Under the pieces are notes generated by a model. The model did no database searches. It saw only the letters and a list, made by a program, of their open reading frames with translations, and was not told the DNA's origin. The position numbers and the translations under genes were made by a program. This document shows, piece after piece, positions 21,315 to 32,871 of a stretch of DNA of 64,000 bases (position 1 is its first letter; each line of letters starts with the position of its first letter). Origin of the DNA: Microplitis mediator (lineage: Eukaryota > Arthropoda > Insecta > Hymenoptera > Braconidae); the NCBI RefSeq assembly GCF_029852145.1, contig NC_079973.1, positions 2,418,001 to 2,482,000 on the forward strand, given 5' to 3'.

Positions 21315-23342
21315 TGTAACAGGGAAAATTGAGTTATTTTATTGACCAAAATCGCGATTTTTCGCTGATGGTCATTTACCCTGCCCGCAACCCCAAACGA
21401 GCAATTTAATGAGTTTTTCGACTTGTCGCCGGGCGCGCTGATTGAAAATACTCTTACGCTAGGCCCAATCATAAATTAGTAGAGGAGTGGTTTTCCGATA
21501 GCCACCGAAGATACTCGAGCAAAATTATTAAAAACGCAAGACAGCAGCAGAGGACACACAGAACCGGCAGGGCCGGGAAGCTATCAAGACGTAAAAAGAC
21601 AGAACCGGCAGGGCCGGGAAGCTATCAAGACGTAAAAAGGCAGAACCGGCAGGGCCGGGTAGCCATCAAGACGTACAAAGGCAGAACCGGCAGGGCCGGG
21701 TAGCCATCAAGACGTACACATACAACTGGACAGATCACCGAGGATGGAGACGCTGAATTAACGCAGTAGAGTACAAGTAAATTTGGAACTTTGACGAACA
21801 AGACGGAGAGCCAAAGGAACCTGACGAGACGAACCACCAGACGGAGACAAAGCTACCGGAAAACATCAAAAATAAAATCAGGTATTAATGAAATTAATTG
21901 TTCTAGGCCCAAGCCAGAATATTAATTTAACTCACGTAAATACTTAGTCGTTCGTCGGGTAAATCCGCGTCTAGGCCCGTAATAGATTAATTAGTGTAAA
22001 TTTTGTTAAAATTAATTTAAGCCAGACGTTTGTCTAACCAGATCCAGGCCCTTTAGCCGGATCCAGGGTGTCGTTCATAATTCCAGGCCATTGCCGGAAT
22101 TATTGCGTTGTAGAAATTTCTAGGCCCATTGTGTAAAACACAAGCCAGAAATTCCAGGGTCTAGTTCAAGTAAAAGAAAAGAAATTAATTAAAACAAATA
22201 AATAAAATTATGTAAATAAAATTAAATAAAATTAATTGAATAAATAAATTGAAATTTATAAAGAGACCGTTAAATAACTGAATAAGACAAAGTTAACAGA
22301 CACGAAAGGTCTGAGATAAAATTTAATTAATCAATAATTAACATTATTAAATAATAGTAATTAATAAATTATCGTAATTTAAGTTAATAACAATAAAAGA
22401 AAATCAAGTGTCTGAACGGAACAGAAAAGAATCAAGGAAAGTCAAAAGTAGTCAGTGACGCATACTTTGGAGGATCGGGTAAATGTGGTATTGGAAATTC
22501 TGACGTAAATTTATTGTGGTTACAGATAAAATGAAAATGGAAATAAAAGTAATAGTGAGACAGTTGATTAAAAATTAATTAATTAATAATAATATCTTTA
22601 AACTAAATTTTAATTAATTAATTTTATTGTTAATGAAGGACGGTTAATTGGTTGTATATAATTGATTTGTAATTTTAAACGGTGAATTGAATTGGAGGAT
22701 TTTAATATTGGTCAAAGGAAAATTGTTAAAAGAATGTGTGGGTTAAAAGTGAAAACAGTGTTAGTGATAGTAAAATTGTTAGTGGTAAAATCACGTTGAG
22801 GGTCAAGGTGACCGCGTGAATTATTGTAAAGGTTTTAGATCACGTAGAGGGTCCAGGGGACCGCGTGAATGAATTAATTGTTAAGGTAAAAGTCGCGTAG
22901 AGGGTCCAGGGGACCGCGTGAAAATAAAAATAAGGTTTTAGCCACGTAGAGGGTCTTGGTGACCGCGTGGACGATTGTTAAGGTTTACTTAAGTCGAGTG
23001 TGTGTATTATAGTCCAGGGGACTTAGTGTGAGTGTGTGTGTGTTATAGCCAAAGGTAGTTGGCTTAAATAAGTTTTAAAACGTCAAAGGTAGTTGACGGT
23101 AGTAATAAGGTTTATAAGTGTTACAAGGTATAAAAGGTTTATAAAGTCATACAAATAAAGGTAAAAATTATTATTTAAATAAAGTGTTAATAATTATAAA
23201 TTATCCTTCCTCTTCCTTCTCTTACAAATTAATTAATTTACAACGACCCTGATGATCTAAGATCCGGCTCTGGGAGGCCGTTATCACTTCCAGTGGCGCC
23301 CTTGATAAAGGACGACCAGAGTAGCAGCATAGCCCTGTTATA
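21315..23342 (+). repeat. 5' LTR (2,028 bp)
   Basis: Every stretch compared is identical to 26723-28750 at an exact offset of 5,408. It contains four 41-bp GC-rich tandem repeats (21559-21722) and a set of GGCC-centred hairpins (about 21900-22160). It also contains four CACGTAGAGGGTCC...GGACCGCGTG hairpin units (about 22795-22985). Short open frames in it are identical in both LTRs and I do not regard them as genes. Confidence 0.93.
21559..21722 (+). repeat. 4 x 41-bp tandem repeat in 5' LTR
   Basis: Units start CAGAACCGGCAGGGCCGGG at 21559, 21600, 21641 and 21682. Units 1-2 and 3-4 form two subtypes (GAAGCTATC versus GTAGCCATC). The same array is at 26967-27130 in the 3' LTR. It is far more GC-rich than its surroundings. 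Confidence 0.92.
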
Positions 23343-23901
23343 TTTGGCGCCCAACTTTGAAAAACCCCCGTAAAAATTTGTAAGAGTAAGGTTGAGGAGT
23401 TTAATTATAATTGGCAAATAAAGTGGATGGTTGTGCGGAAAGAAAAAGCAAAATTTTGAGTGTTTGGGAAAAATTTTATTAAGTCAAAAATTGGTGCTAA
23501 AAATTAATTTTGAAAAAGTGTGGTCATCGTGGAAAAAGTTTTATATGAAAAATATTTTGGCGGTAAAGAAAATTTCGTGGAAAAATGTAATTTTACAAAA
23601 TAATGATAACTAATATAAAACTAGAAATGTTTAGGATAATTATCACGGAAAATATGATTAAGTAAAGTAGTCGTTGGCTTAGACTTCACTTAATTTTGGG
23701 ACACGTCATAATTCTATATTTAGAATAATCCTCGGACATAAAATCGAAAAACAAAACGATTAAGTTTCTTTGGACTTAAAATTTAAAACAAAAGATTAAG
23801 ATTTGTCATACTTAAATTTAATAACAAAACGATCAACATTCTTTTGAGTTGACAAATTTTTGTTTTAAATTTATAAATTGTCAAACATTGTAAACATCAA
23901 A

Positions 23902-26058
23902 ATGTTTACTCAATTACAAGATTTAGACAATATTGGAGTCATGAAGACGCGTCGGTTGTCAGCAGGAAACGATTGCAGCTGCTTGACAAACACACCCAAC
24001 TCAAGTGCATCACTTACATCATCAACAGTGCTTACATTTTCAACATCAACGAGAACAACACCTTGGGTGACTTCAAGAAGTAAGACTAATTCATTAACTC
24101 CAATTTTAAATAGAGGTAGCCATGAATTGTTCATAGCCGCTGATGGGTTGGATTTTCCACCCAGTACGCAGGCCCAGGACATTCATAGGCAAGTACTTTG
24201 GCAAAAGAAAGCAATAAATGATCGATTTGAAAATAGTGGCGGAATACATCAATTCGGAGGCGATATTTCATCAGAAACGCAACGATTATTCAACCAATTA
24301 GACAATAATATGCAGCAAATACGTCAATCGTCATCTAATCAAAGAAAAATTAACGAAGAAACTGCTGCATCAATAAATCGATTGTCTCAATTGGTTAGAG
24401 AAGTTCTAATTTCAAATAAAGAAATTACAGACAGGTTGAATTCATGGGAAAACTCCTGGTGTTCAAATTCTTCAGTAAATTCGAGAGCAGCTGAATTTAA
24501 GTCATACGGTTCAACCTTTGCCCCGATGGGTCAAGGTTTGGTGAGGGGGGAGTATCCAGCTGCGATAAGACCACCAAGTTATGGGCCTCAATACCTACAA
24601 TCAATTGGAATTCAACAATCTCAGATGCACAGTCAACCAGATAATTATCAGAGTCATAGAGCTAATCAAGACAGTCAGATATTGATTGGATATCGTATAA
24701 ACTACCTCCAAGATCAAATACGCCAACTACAATTAAAACAACAACAAGAAATGGGTCAACATCGCCAGATTCCATCGTCAAATCAAAATAGCAACAATGA
24801 TTACCGGAGAAAAAGAGCAGGGGATTATCCTCAGGCCCAGAATGGTTTTGACAATTCGCCGAGGGTACCCGCTCCTACTCCAGCTTTTCAACAGAATCTA
24901 GGCAGGTCCAATGAGTCTTATCCTGATGGAAAAAGGTGGAAAAATATTCTACATAGTCTAAAAATGGGCAATTTGCATTTTCCGCAAGAAAATATGACGG
25001 TGAATGACTTCCTGCACGCAGCTGAAGCCAGAGCTCACAGAGAAGGATGGACAGAACAAGAACTGTTGAAAGCAATGAGCTACATTTTACGAGGAGCTGC
25101 AGCACGTTGGTTTGATGTCAACTATCTTCGTTGGGTGAACTACGCACATTTTAAACAAGAGCTTAAAAAGGCATTTGGGAGCTCTGCAACTGACCAACAA
25201 TTAATAATGGAGATTAGCAGGATGAAAATGAGACCTGAAGATAACGTAACTGAGTTTGCATTAAAGATCCAGCAAAAATACCAGGCGATGCAGAGACCTC
25301 CACCAGTAGCTGAACAAGTTGAGTGTATCCGTAATCGTTTAACAGACGAGTTGAGAACTCTAGTTTTCGCCAGACCCGTTACTACATACGAAAATCTACT
25401 CAATGCTCTACACGAAGCAACTCGCTGCATTGAGGAAGCTCAACAACCTACTATCGGCACTCAACTAGTAGAATATCCAGAAAAACCCAGACTTAACATA
25501 ATGCAGTCTCCAGTCAATGACGTGATTTATAAAGAAGAGTCAGAACCCTCTAGTTGTAATCCTATGAGATCTAAATCATCTGGAATATATGAGAATAAAT
25601 ATGGAGTTCAGACTACAGCTAACAACATCAGTCATCAAACTCAGCAGAATTCAGCTCAGATTAATTCCAGTCAAGGCCAAATGAAATCACAGCAACATTA
25701 CCAGCAAATTAAATGTGTTTCCAGATTTAAATCCAGGTTTGGTAAAGCTTCGTCAGCTTTTCCGAGATTTACCAAACCGTGTTTTAACTGTGGGATATAC
25801 GGTCACCTGTTCAGAGCTTGTATAAACCCAAGACGGGAAGTTTGCAACGTGTGTTTTGAAATTGGCCATTCCAGACATAACTGTAATCAACTGGTGTTCG
25901 TAAAGAATAATCTACCTGAAAATTCGTTGCAAAATAATAAAATTCCAAGTCATCAAGAGGATAAAGACAGCCCTGGAAACAACTGGAAAACGATTAACAC
26001 CAGGACCGAACTCCCCGTCGGCTCAAAATGTCCATGGAATAATAAAGGGGTTAAATAA
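23902..26058 (+). CDS. gag: Retrotransposon Gag polyprotein
   Basis: 718 residues from ATG 23902; the frame is open from 23878 but the first ATG is 23902. The N-terminal third is Ser/Thr- and Gln-rich with a probable coiled coil (ETQRLFNQLDNNMQQI to LISNKEITDRLNSWEN). The middle carries a retrotransposon gag capsid domain (NDFLHAAEARAHREGWTEQE, LRGAAARWFD, FKQELKKAFG, VTEFALKIQQKYQ). The C-terminus has two zinc knuckles of the form C-x2-C-x4-H-x4-C: CFNCGIYGHLFRAC and CNVCFEIGHSRHNC. Known role: assembles the virus-like particle and binds the element RNA. The frame is intact, consistent with a young, possibly mobile element. No pol frame follows, only about 660 bp of non-coding DNA to the 3' LTR. 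Confidence 0.9.
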   Translation: MFTQLQDLDNIGVMKTRRLSAGNDCSCLTNTPNSSASLTSSTVLTFSTSTRTTPWVTSRSKTNSLTPILNRGSHELFIAADGLDFPPSTQAQDIHRQVLWQKKAINDRFENSGGIHQFGGDISSETQRLFNQLDNNMQQIRQSSSNQRKINEETAASINRLSQLVREVLISNKEITDRLNSWENSWCSNSSVNSRAAEFKSYGSTFAPMGQGLVRGEYPAAIRPPSYGPQYLQSIGIQQSQMHSQPDNYQSHRANQDSQILIGYRINYLQDQIRQLQLKQQQEMGQHRQIPSSNQNSNNDYRRKRAGDYPQAQNGFDNSPRVPAPTPAFQQNLGRSNESYPDGKRWKNILHSLKMGNLHFPQENMTVNDFLHAAEARAHREGWTEQELLKAMSYILRGAAARWFDVNYLRWVNYAHFKQELKKAFGSSATDQQLIMEISRMKMRPEDNVTEFALKIQQKYQAMQRPPPVAEQVECIRNRLTDELRTLVFARPVTTYENLLNALHEATRCIEEAQQPTIGTQLVEYPEKPRLNIMQSPVNDVIYKEESEPSSCNPMRSKSSGIYENKYGVQTTANNISHQTQQNSAQINSSQGQMKSQQHYQQIKCVSRFKSRFGKASSAFPRFTKPCFNCGIYGHLFRACINPRREVCNVCFEIGHSRHNCNQLVFVKNNLPENSLQNNKIPSHQEDKDSPGNNWKTINTRTELPVGSKCPWNNKGVK

Positions 26059-26722
26059 ACGACTTTAGACAGTAATATCAGCCGGTTGAGGATATTGCAG
26101 GCCGATGAAGTCTCGACTTCGCCGCAGTGTTCTCATCCAGGCCCTTCTCCATTACCAGATAGCCGGTATGAAGCAGTGCAGGCCAGTGAAGTATCAACTT
26201 CGCCGCAACATTTCATTCCAGGCAATAACTTGCATCTAGCTACAATGCCAACAAATGTCGTAACATCAAGAGAATATTTTCTAGCACCAGAGATGATCAG
26301 TCACTAAGTTGTATGGAAGTCGGAAGCCCATCAGTCCACATAATAGAAAATTAAAATTGTATCAGTAGATCTAGGACAGCTAGATCGGAATCTCAACTGT
26401 AATTCGGTGGCCTCGATAGTTAGGCAAGAGAAAAATAATTAAAGACTCAGAAGTAAATAACTCGAAGACCAAATCTAAACCAGTGAAGAAACCAATTTAT
26501 TCAGAAGCTGACATGTCATTTCCAACCTCTGTAACTAGGCAGTCCAGCGAGCCAGTTACAGAATCACAAGTAGTAGACTCGATTTCAACTACATCATCTT
26601 TGTCTATCGAAATAATAATATCGGAAACATCAAGTCAATTTCAAGGCCTTCATGTATGAACACTAAGTTGGACCGGTATTTCCAATTATCGCTAACCCGG
26701 GCAACAGTCTGGCAGGGGGGAG
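26059..26722 (+). other. Retrotransposon 3' untranslated interior
   Basis: Between the gag stop and the 3' LTR. It contains a short imperfect direct repeat (GAAGTCTCGACTTCGCCGCA / GAAGTATCAACTTCGCCGCA) and the terminal polypurine tract. A 73-codon frame (26086-26307) shows no recognisable domain. Confidence 0.6.
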
Positions 26723-28750
26723 TGTAACAGGGAAAATTGAGTTATTTTATTGACCAAAATCGCGATTTTTCGCTGATGGTCATTTACCCTGCCCGCAACC
26801 CCAAACGAGCAATTTAATGAGTTTTTCGACTTGTCGCCGGGCGCGCTGATTGAAAATACTCTTACGCTAGGCCCAATCATAAATTAGTAGAGGAGTGGTT
26901 TTCCGATAGCCACCGAAGATACTCGAGCAAAATTATTAAAAACGCAAGACAGCAGCAGAGGACACACAGAACCGGCAGGGCCGGGAAGCTATCAAGACGT
27001 AAAAAGACAGAACCGGCAGGGCCGGGAAGCTATCAAGACGTAAAAAGGCAGAACCGGCAGGGCCGGGTAGCCATCAAGACGTACAAAGGCAGAACCGGCA
27101 GGGCCGGGTAGCCATCAAGACGTACACATACAACTGGACAGATCACCGAGGATGGAGACGCTGAATTAACGCAGTAGAGTACAAGTAAATTTGGAACTTT
27201 GACGAACAAGACGGAGAGCCAAAGGAACCTGACGAGACGAACCACCAGACGGAGACAAAGCTACCGGAAAACATCAAAAATAAAATCAGGTATTAATGAA
27301 ATTAATTGTTCTAGGCCCAAGCCAGAATATTAATTTAACTCACGTAAATACTTAGTCGTTCGTCGGGTAAATCCGCGTCTAGGCCCGTAATAGATTAATT
27401 AGTGTAAATTTTGTTAAAATTAATTTAAGCCAGACGTTTGTCTAACCAGATCCAGGCCCTTTAGCCGGATCCAGGGTGTCGTTCATAATTCCAGGCCATT
27501 GCCGGAATTATTGCGTTGTAGAAATTTCTAGGCCCATTGTGTAAAACACAAGCCAGAAATTCCAGGGTCTAGTTCAAGTAAAAGAAAAGAAATTAATTAA
27601 AACAAATAAATAAAATTATGTAAATAAAATTAAATAAAATTAATTGAATAAATAAATTGAAATTTATAAAGAGACCGTTAAATAACTGAATAAGACAAAG
27701 TTAACAGACACGAAAGGTCTGAGATAAAATTTAATTAATCAATAATTAACATTATTAAATAATAGTAATTAATAAATTATCGTAATTTAAGTTAATAACA
27801 ATAAAAGAAAATCAAGTGTCTGAACGGAACAGAAAAGAATCAAGGAAAGTCAAAAGTAGTCAGTGACGCATACTTTGGAGGATCGGGTAAATGTGGTATT
27901 GGAAATTCTGACGTAAATTTATTGTGGTTACAGATAAAATGAAAATGGAAATAAAAGTAATAGTGAGACAGTTGATTAAAAATTAATTAATTAATAATAA
28001 TATCTTTAAACTAAATTTTAATTAATTAATTTTATTGTTAATGAAGGACGGTTAATTGGTTGTATATAATTGATTTGTAATTTTAAACGGTGAATTGAAT
28101 TGGAGGATTTTAATATTGGTCAAAGGAAAATTGTTAAAAGAATGTGTGGGTTAAAAGTGAAAACAGTGTTAGTGATAGTAAAATTGTTAGTGGTAAAATC
28201 ACGTTGAGGGTCAAGGTGACCGCGTGAATTATTGTAAAGGTTTTAGATCACGTAGAGGGTCCAGGGGACCGCGTGAATGAATTAATTGTTAAGGTAAAAG
28301 TCGCGTAGAGGGTCCAGGGGACCGCGTGAAAATAAAAATAAGGTTTTAGCCACGTAGAGGGTCTTGGTGACCGCGTGGACGATTGTTAAGGTTTACTTAA
28401 GTCGAGTGTGTGTATTATAGTCCAGGGGACTTAGTGTGAGTGTGTGTGTGTTATAGCCAAAGGTAGTTGGCTTAAATAAGTTTTAAAACGTCAAAGGTAG
28501 TTGACGGTAGTAATAAGGTTTATAAGTGTTACAAGGTATAAAAGGTTTATAAAGTCATACAAATAAAGGTAAAAATTATTATTTAAATAAAGTGTTAATA
28601 ATTATAAATTATCCTTCCTCTTCCTTCTCTTACAAATTAATTAATTTACAACGACCCTGATGATCTAAGATCCGGCTCTGGGAGGCCGTTATCACTTCCA
28701 GTGGCGCCCTTGATAAAGGACGACCAGAGTAGCAGCATAGCCCTGTTATA
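26723..28750 (+). repeat. 3' LTR (2,028 bp)
   Basis: Counterpart of the 5' LTR with the same length and no difference seen in the stretches compared; followed directly by the GTAT target duplication. Confidence 0.93.
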
Positions 28751-29793
28751 GTATGTGTGTACGTACGTACGTACGTATGTACGTGTGTATGTAAATATTC
28801 ATAACTCTTGAACGGATGAACCGATTTTGATCTTGGAGGTGTCATTCGACGCGGCTTGTTAATATCGAAGCTGTAAAAATTTGAGCTTAATCGGTAGAGT
28901 GCGTTCGGAGATATTCCAAAAATAAAATTTTTTCAAAAATGTTTTATTTGGATAACTTTTAATTTGCTCGATGGATTGATTCCAAAATCTAATCAGCTCT
29001 AAAACTTTATAAGCCGCGTCGAATGCCACCTCAACCATCAAAATCGGTTCTCTCTTCCAAGAGAAACCGTTGACGAAAGAATTCAAAAACGATTTTTTTT
29101 TTTGGTTTTTTTGAAATTTCTCAAAAACGACTGGATAAATCAATTTCAAAATTTGATCAGCTTTAGAACTTGATAAAACACGCCGATTGCCGCCTCAACC
29201 ATCAAAATCGGTTAATTCGTTCGCGAGATATCGTGGGAGAAATAAATGCTAAAAAATGGTTTTTTACAAAACAATGGCATACAAAAGTATTTGCGAGCTC
29301 AACGAGCTCGAAAACAGCGGGAAGTTTTGGGGCTGGCCCGCATGGTCAACTTATAGACCGATTTTTTTTTTTAATTTTCGTGAGTAAAAATTTTTTTTGA
29401 ATTTACTTTACTTATTTTCGTGCCACGGAGGATCAAGAATTTATTTTAAGTCAATTGATCCCCGAAAAGAAATTTGGTGCAGCGTAAACCTTTCAGAGGG
29501 CCACTTTGCCCACTTTTGTGTTGTGACCCGCTATGAGATGCTGTAACTCATATGGGGCGACCTGAAAAATTATTTTCACCATGAATTGCATTCAATTTAC
29601 TCATTTTCGCGCCACATTAATTCGTACCGATGTAATACTCCGGGGCACGACAGACCCACTTCGAAAAATCATTAGAAAAAAAAATTCTGCGTTCTTTTTT
29701 TAAATGACTGCATCCTTTAGTTACCTGTATCGAATAAAACATGGATGATTTATATAAATTTTTTCAAAGAAATAACTCCATATTCGCTCTTAT

Positions 29794-30330
29794 TCAAAGA
29801 AGCGATTTGAAACCATTAAAAAAAAAAAATTGTAAATACTTTTTAATGCATTTGAATATTTTGAATACTTTTGAATCACCCTTCTTATGAGCATTTAACA
29901 TTACAAATCGTTTTAAATCGCTTCTTTTAATGAGGGTCCGAGGCAGATGGTCTTTGTCGAACACAATATCATTCTTGAGGGCTTTGAGGGTAAAAAAAAT
30001 GTATGCATAGTATGAGTAAAAATTGTAATTACTCGAGTACCCCAGGTAGAATCTCATTAAGGGCTTCATTTCGTCAGAAAAATTCTGAACAGTTGCTCTT
30101 GTCTCGCCTGTTGGAAGTTCATCAATCGTAACACGTGTTTCAAAACTCAATTTTAAACTGGAAATTTGAACATTCAATATTTTAAAGAATAAATCATTTC
30201 TACACATCGGAGGTAAGCAAATATTTATATTAATTAAAAATTTTTTTATGCACTGGTCACAAAAAATATATCTGCTTGAATGAGCAATATATATATACAC
30301 GGAGAAAAATGTTGGTTCAAAATCTACCAA
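29794..30330 (-). pseudogene. RING-type coding remnant (copy 2), longer open frame
   Basis: A 178-codon minus-strand frame reads SSRYIFCDQCIKKFLININI, CLPPMCRNDLFFKIL, FETRVTIDELPTGETRATVQ and NFSDEMKPLMRFYLGYSS, ending KVFKIFKCIKKYLQFF. It lacks the 2-bp deletion of copy 1, so the frame continues further here. Its first residues are encoded by the flank and end of the 30298-30615 insertion and are not ancestral. Only half a RING finger is visible, so I call it a decayed paralogue related at best to RNF212/Zip3-like RING proteins. Confidence 0.3.
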
Positions 30331-30615
30331 TTTTTATTATGCTGTCGACGAAACTTGAAACAGGAAGGGAAGCATCCAAAAAATTATTATGCTCTTATGA
30401 AAAATTATTATGCTGCATCACAACTATTATAATGTATGGAAGTAATTTTTATTAAATCTTATCGATAAGTGTCTCGCGCGTAGTAAGTATTATGATACAG
30501 CATAATAATTTTTCGTATGAGCATAATAATTTTGTGGATGCTTCCCTTCCTGTTTCAAGTTTCGTCGACAGCATAATAAAAATTGGTAGATTTTGAACCA
30601 ACATTTTTCTCCGTG
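30298..30615. mobile_element. 318-bp TA-flanked palindromic MITE
   Basis: Terminal inverted repeats of about 118 bp start CACGGAGAAAAATGTTGG and end CCAACATTTTTCTCCGTG, flanked by TA on both sides. It is absent at the equivalent place in copy 1 (about 17970), which is the empty site. No coding capacity. The TA target suggests Tc1/mariner-type mobilisation. Confidence 0.85.
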
Positions 30616-30992
30616 TATGTATATATATTTTTTAAGTAATGTATGTATGTTTTTACATATATCGTGGTATATATTTATATTGCATGACGGCTATTTTTTA
30701 TTTAGTTACAGTTTTTTGAAAAGGTCACATAAAAATTTATGAGTTATTTTTGCATACATTAATATTTTCGCCCAGTGTAAGATTCTAATCAAATAACATA
30801 AAAAATGTTTAAACTTATTAAGTTGCATAGAGAAATAATCTTTGACTTAAAACCAAACTAAACTTCCATTCATTTTTTTTTGTATAGCGGGATTCATCAA
30901 GTGAAAAAAATTTTTTTTTCCATCGTCAAACGGTAACAACACCAGGTGTTACAAGTCCGCATCACAGAAAATCAAGAATACGACAATCAAAA

Positions 30993-32372
30993 ATGCAGCA
31001 ATCTGAACGCGAAAGTGGAGCCAACGAATGCCGTGATCTCATTCGCGCTATTGAATCTCAAAACGAAGATTACATAAATAATTTAACAACTATCAATTTC
31101 AATATTAATGAAACTCATCCAGATTTCGGAAATCCTCTACGTAAGGCTTTGCGAGTCGGGAATTATAAAATATTTAAAAAGTTAATAGAACTTGGTGCTG
31201 ATATACACCAACGAATTTCAGCAACTGAAGCAACAACATTAGTTGACATCGTAAAATTCGCAAATTGCGATATTGTCAAATATTTGATAGTAAACGGCGC
31301 AGATAATCATACCAGGTTCGATGTTATTCGTCTTAATGATAACGATGGAACTTTATTGCACCTTGCCGCCATGGACGGAAAAAAGGACATTATAACATTA
31401 TTATTAGATAACAATGCTAACATTAATAGTAAATGTGCAACGGGAAGAACTCCTATTACCTACGCTATTATAAGAGAAAACTACGATGCCATGGATGCAT
31501 TAATAAAATATGGGCCTGATCTTTTTTGTCAATTTACATGGCGTGATGAGACTGTAACAAATTTTCATGTAGCTATTCCGGCTAAAAACTGGAAGATGTT
31601 ATATGAGTGGCTATTTCAATTTGCTGATACGATTGATGTTAATAATAATAATATTAATTTATTTACATTCTTTCAATCCCAATTGTTACTTCATTACGCT
31701 CTCAGTCTTTGCTTCTGCTCTTTAGATGTTATGCGTTATCTGCTAAATGTCGGTGTTGATGTTAATGCTCTGGATTCTGATAATAAATTACCTATCGAGT
31801 ATAAGATCGAATCAACACATCAACAAGTTTATATTAAAATTATTAAAGTACACATCGTGAAATTAATAGCAGCAGGTCTTTACGTATGCGATCGAAATAT
31901 TGAAGCTGTTAGTACCGGAGAATTCGATCATGATTTAGCTCTGTGTCGGTCAGAAGTTGAAAAAATGAAAAAAAATAAAATAGAAGGAACTAATATCACA
32001 TTTTTCGAGGTTTTACATAAAAATATTCATTACTCGGCACAGTACTTAAAGTCTGTTGATTTGGTGAGTATACTCGAACGTGAACCTAGTGAACTTATTT
32101 TTCCAGAGTATCCTATGTATGACCGTATGCTTTTTTTTAAATTGCTAAGAGTTTTTAAAAGAGTTTGTTACATAAAAGATTCTGAAGAAATTATTTATAA
32201 TATTTTTGATGAACTACAACTTCCTGGTACTTTTGTTAGGAAATTATATATCCACTTGTCAAATAATGATTTAGAAAGAATAATTCAACCCTCACATGAA
32301 AAAAATAGATATATAATGGAATTTTACCGTAAAATTGGAAGGAAAAATAACTTAACTGAGAATGAAAACTAA
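30993..32372 (+). CDS. Intronless ankyrin-repeat protein with PRANC-like C-terminus (copy 2)
   Basis: 459 residues in one exon, paralogue of 18302-19672. The same layout holds: N-terminal ankyrin-type repeats (GNPLRKALRVGNYKIFKKLI, DGTLLHLAAMDGKKDIITLL, GRTPITYAIIRENYDAMDAL) and a PRANC-like C-terminal ~170 residues ending LSNNDLERIIQ. Compared with copy 1, roughly 65 of the first ~285 residues differ, many in clusters at exposed ankyrin positions. There is a one-residue gap after FTW and a four-residue insertion after LPIE. Only about nine of the last ~170 differ. Flanking non-coding DNA is nearly identical. A substrate-adaptor role for a cullin ligase is inferred from the family; targets are unknown. 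Confidence 0.8.
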   Translation: MQQSERESGANECRDLIRAIESQNEDYINNLTTINFNINETHPDFGNPLRKALRVGNYKIFKKLIELGADIHQRISATEATTLVDIVKFANCDIVKYLIVNGADNHTRFDVIRLNDNDGTLLHLAAMDGKKDIITLLLDNNANINSKCATGRTPITYAIIRENYDAMDALIKYGPDLFCQFTWRDETVTNFHVAIPAKNWKMLYEWLFQFADTIDVNNNNINLFTFFQSQLLLHYALSLCFCSLDVMRYLLNVGVDVNALDSDNKLPIEYKIESTHQQVYIKIIKVHIVKLIAAGLYVCDRNIEAVSTGEFDHDLALCRSEVEKMKKNKIEGTNITFFEVLHKNIHYSAQYLKSVDLVSILEREPSELIFPEYPMYDRMLFFKLLRVFKRVCYIKDSEEIIYNIFDELQLPGTFVRKLYIHLSNNDLERIIQPSHEKNRYIMEFYRKIGRKNNLTENEN

Positions 32373-32871
32373 ACCCGATATTGACATTTAAAATTTTTAC
32401 TCTATTAAGAATTAAAATAATTGTTTGTATTTAATATTTACTACGAGAAAATGTAAGAATATATGAGATGTAATAGTAATAATAACTTCATGTTGTAATA
32501 ACATTTAAAAAAATGGTACTCAATGTTTTATTCCTTATCATGTTTCCACTCCTATATATTTTATTAAAGTGTAAACTTTTAAAACTCTGGAGTCCAATAG
32601 TATTAACTAACTCATGATATAATTATCGACTTAATTCATTAAAAAAAATTAACTTTACTCTGAAAGATCAACTTGAACAACAATAATCTATTATTAGTCG
32701 CACATAGAAAACTCGTTTTTAATTCATGGTATGCATGTATGGAATTCTTTACCGCCAGAACTAACGACAATGCAAACTTTTGAAGAATTTAAGATTGCTT
32801 GTTTCAATCATTTTTTTGAATGTCAATAATTAATTAATTAATCTTTTTGTTAAAATGTAAAACATACACAT

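Larger units (their letters stand above)
21315..28750 (+). mobile_element. Gag-only LTR retrotransposon, 7,436 bp
   Basis: Bounded by two 2,028-bp direct LTRs (21315-23342, 26723-28750), starting TGTAACAGGG and ending CCCTGTTATA. Flanked by the 4-bp duplication GTAT; copy 1 at about 16401 shows the uninterrupted site GAGTGTATGTATGTGTG. A primer-binding-like TGGCGCCCAAC starts 2 bp after LTR1 (23345). A purine tract (GGCAGGGGGGAG, 26711-26722) abuts LTR2. The 3.4-kb interior encodes gag only; I find no protease, reverse transcriptase, RNase H or integrase. It must depend on enzymes made elsewhere. Gag sequence and 4-bp duplication fit the Ty3/gypsy group, by inference. Confidence 0.92.

Noticed and set aside
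21625..21837. 70-codon frame present identically in both LTRs
   Set aside because: It is a translation of the 41-bp tandem repeat array; identity between copies reflects LTR identity, not coding constraint.
23343..26722. A hidden pol (protease, reverse transcriptase, integrase) gene in the LTR element interior
   Set aside because: Only 660 bp remain after gag, no frame there exceeds 73 codons, and none shows RT or integrase motifs such as YxDD or HHCC.
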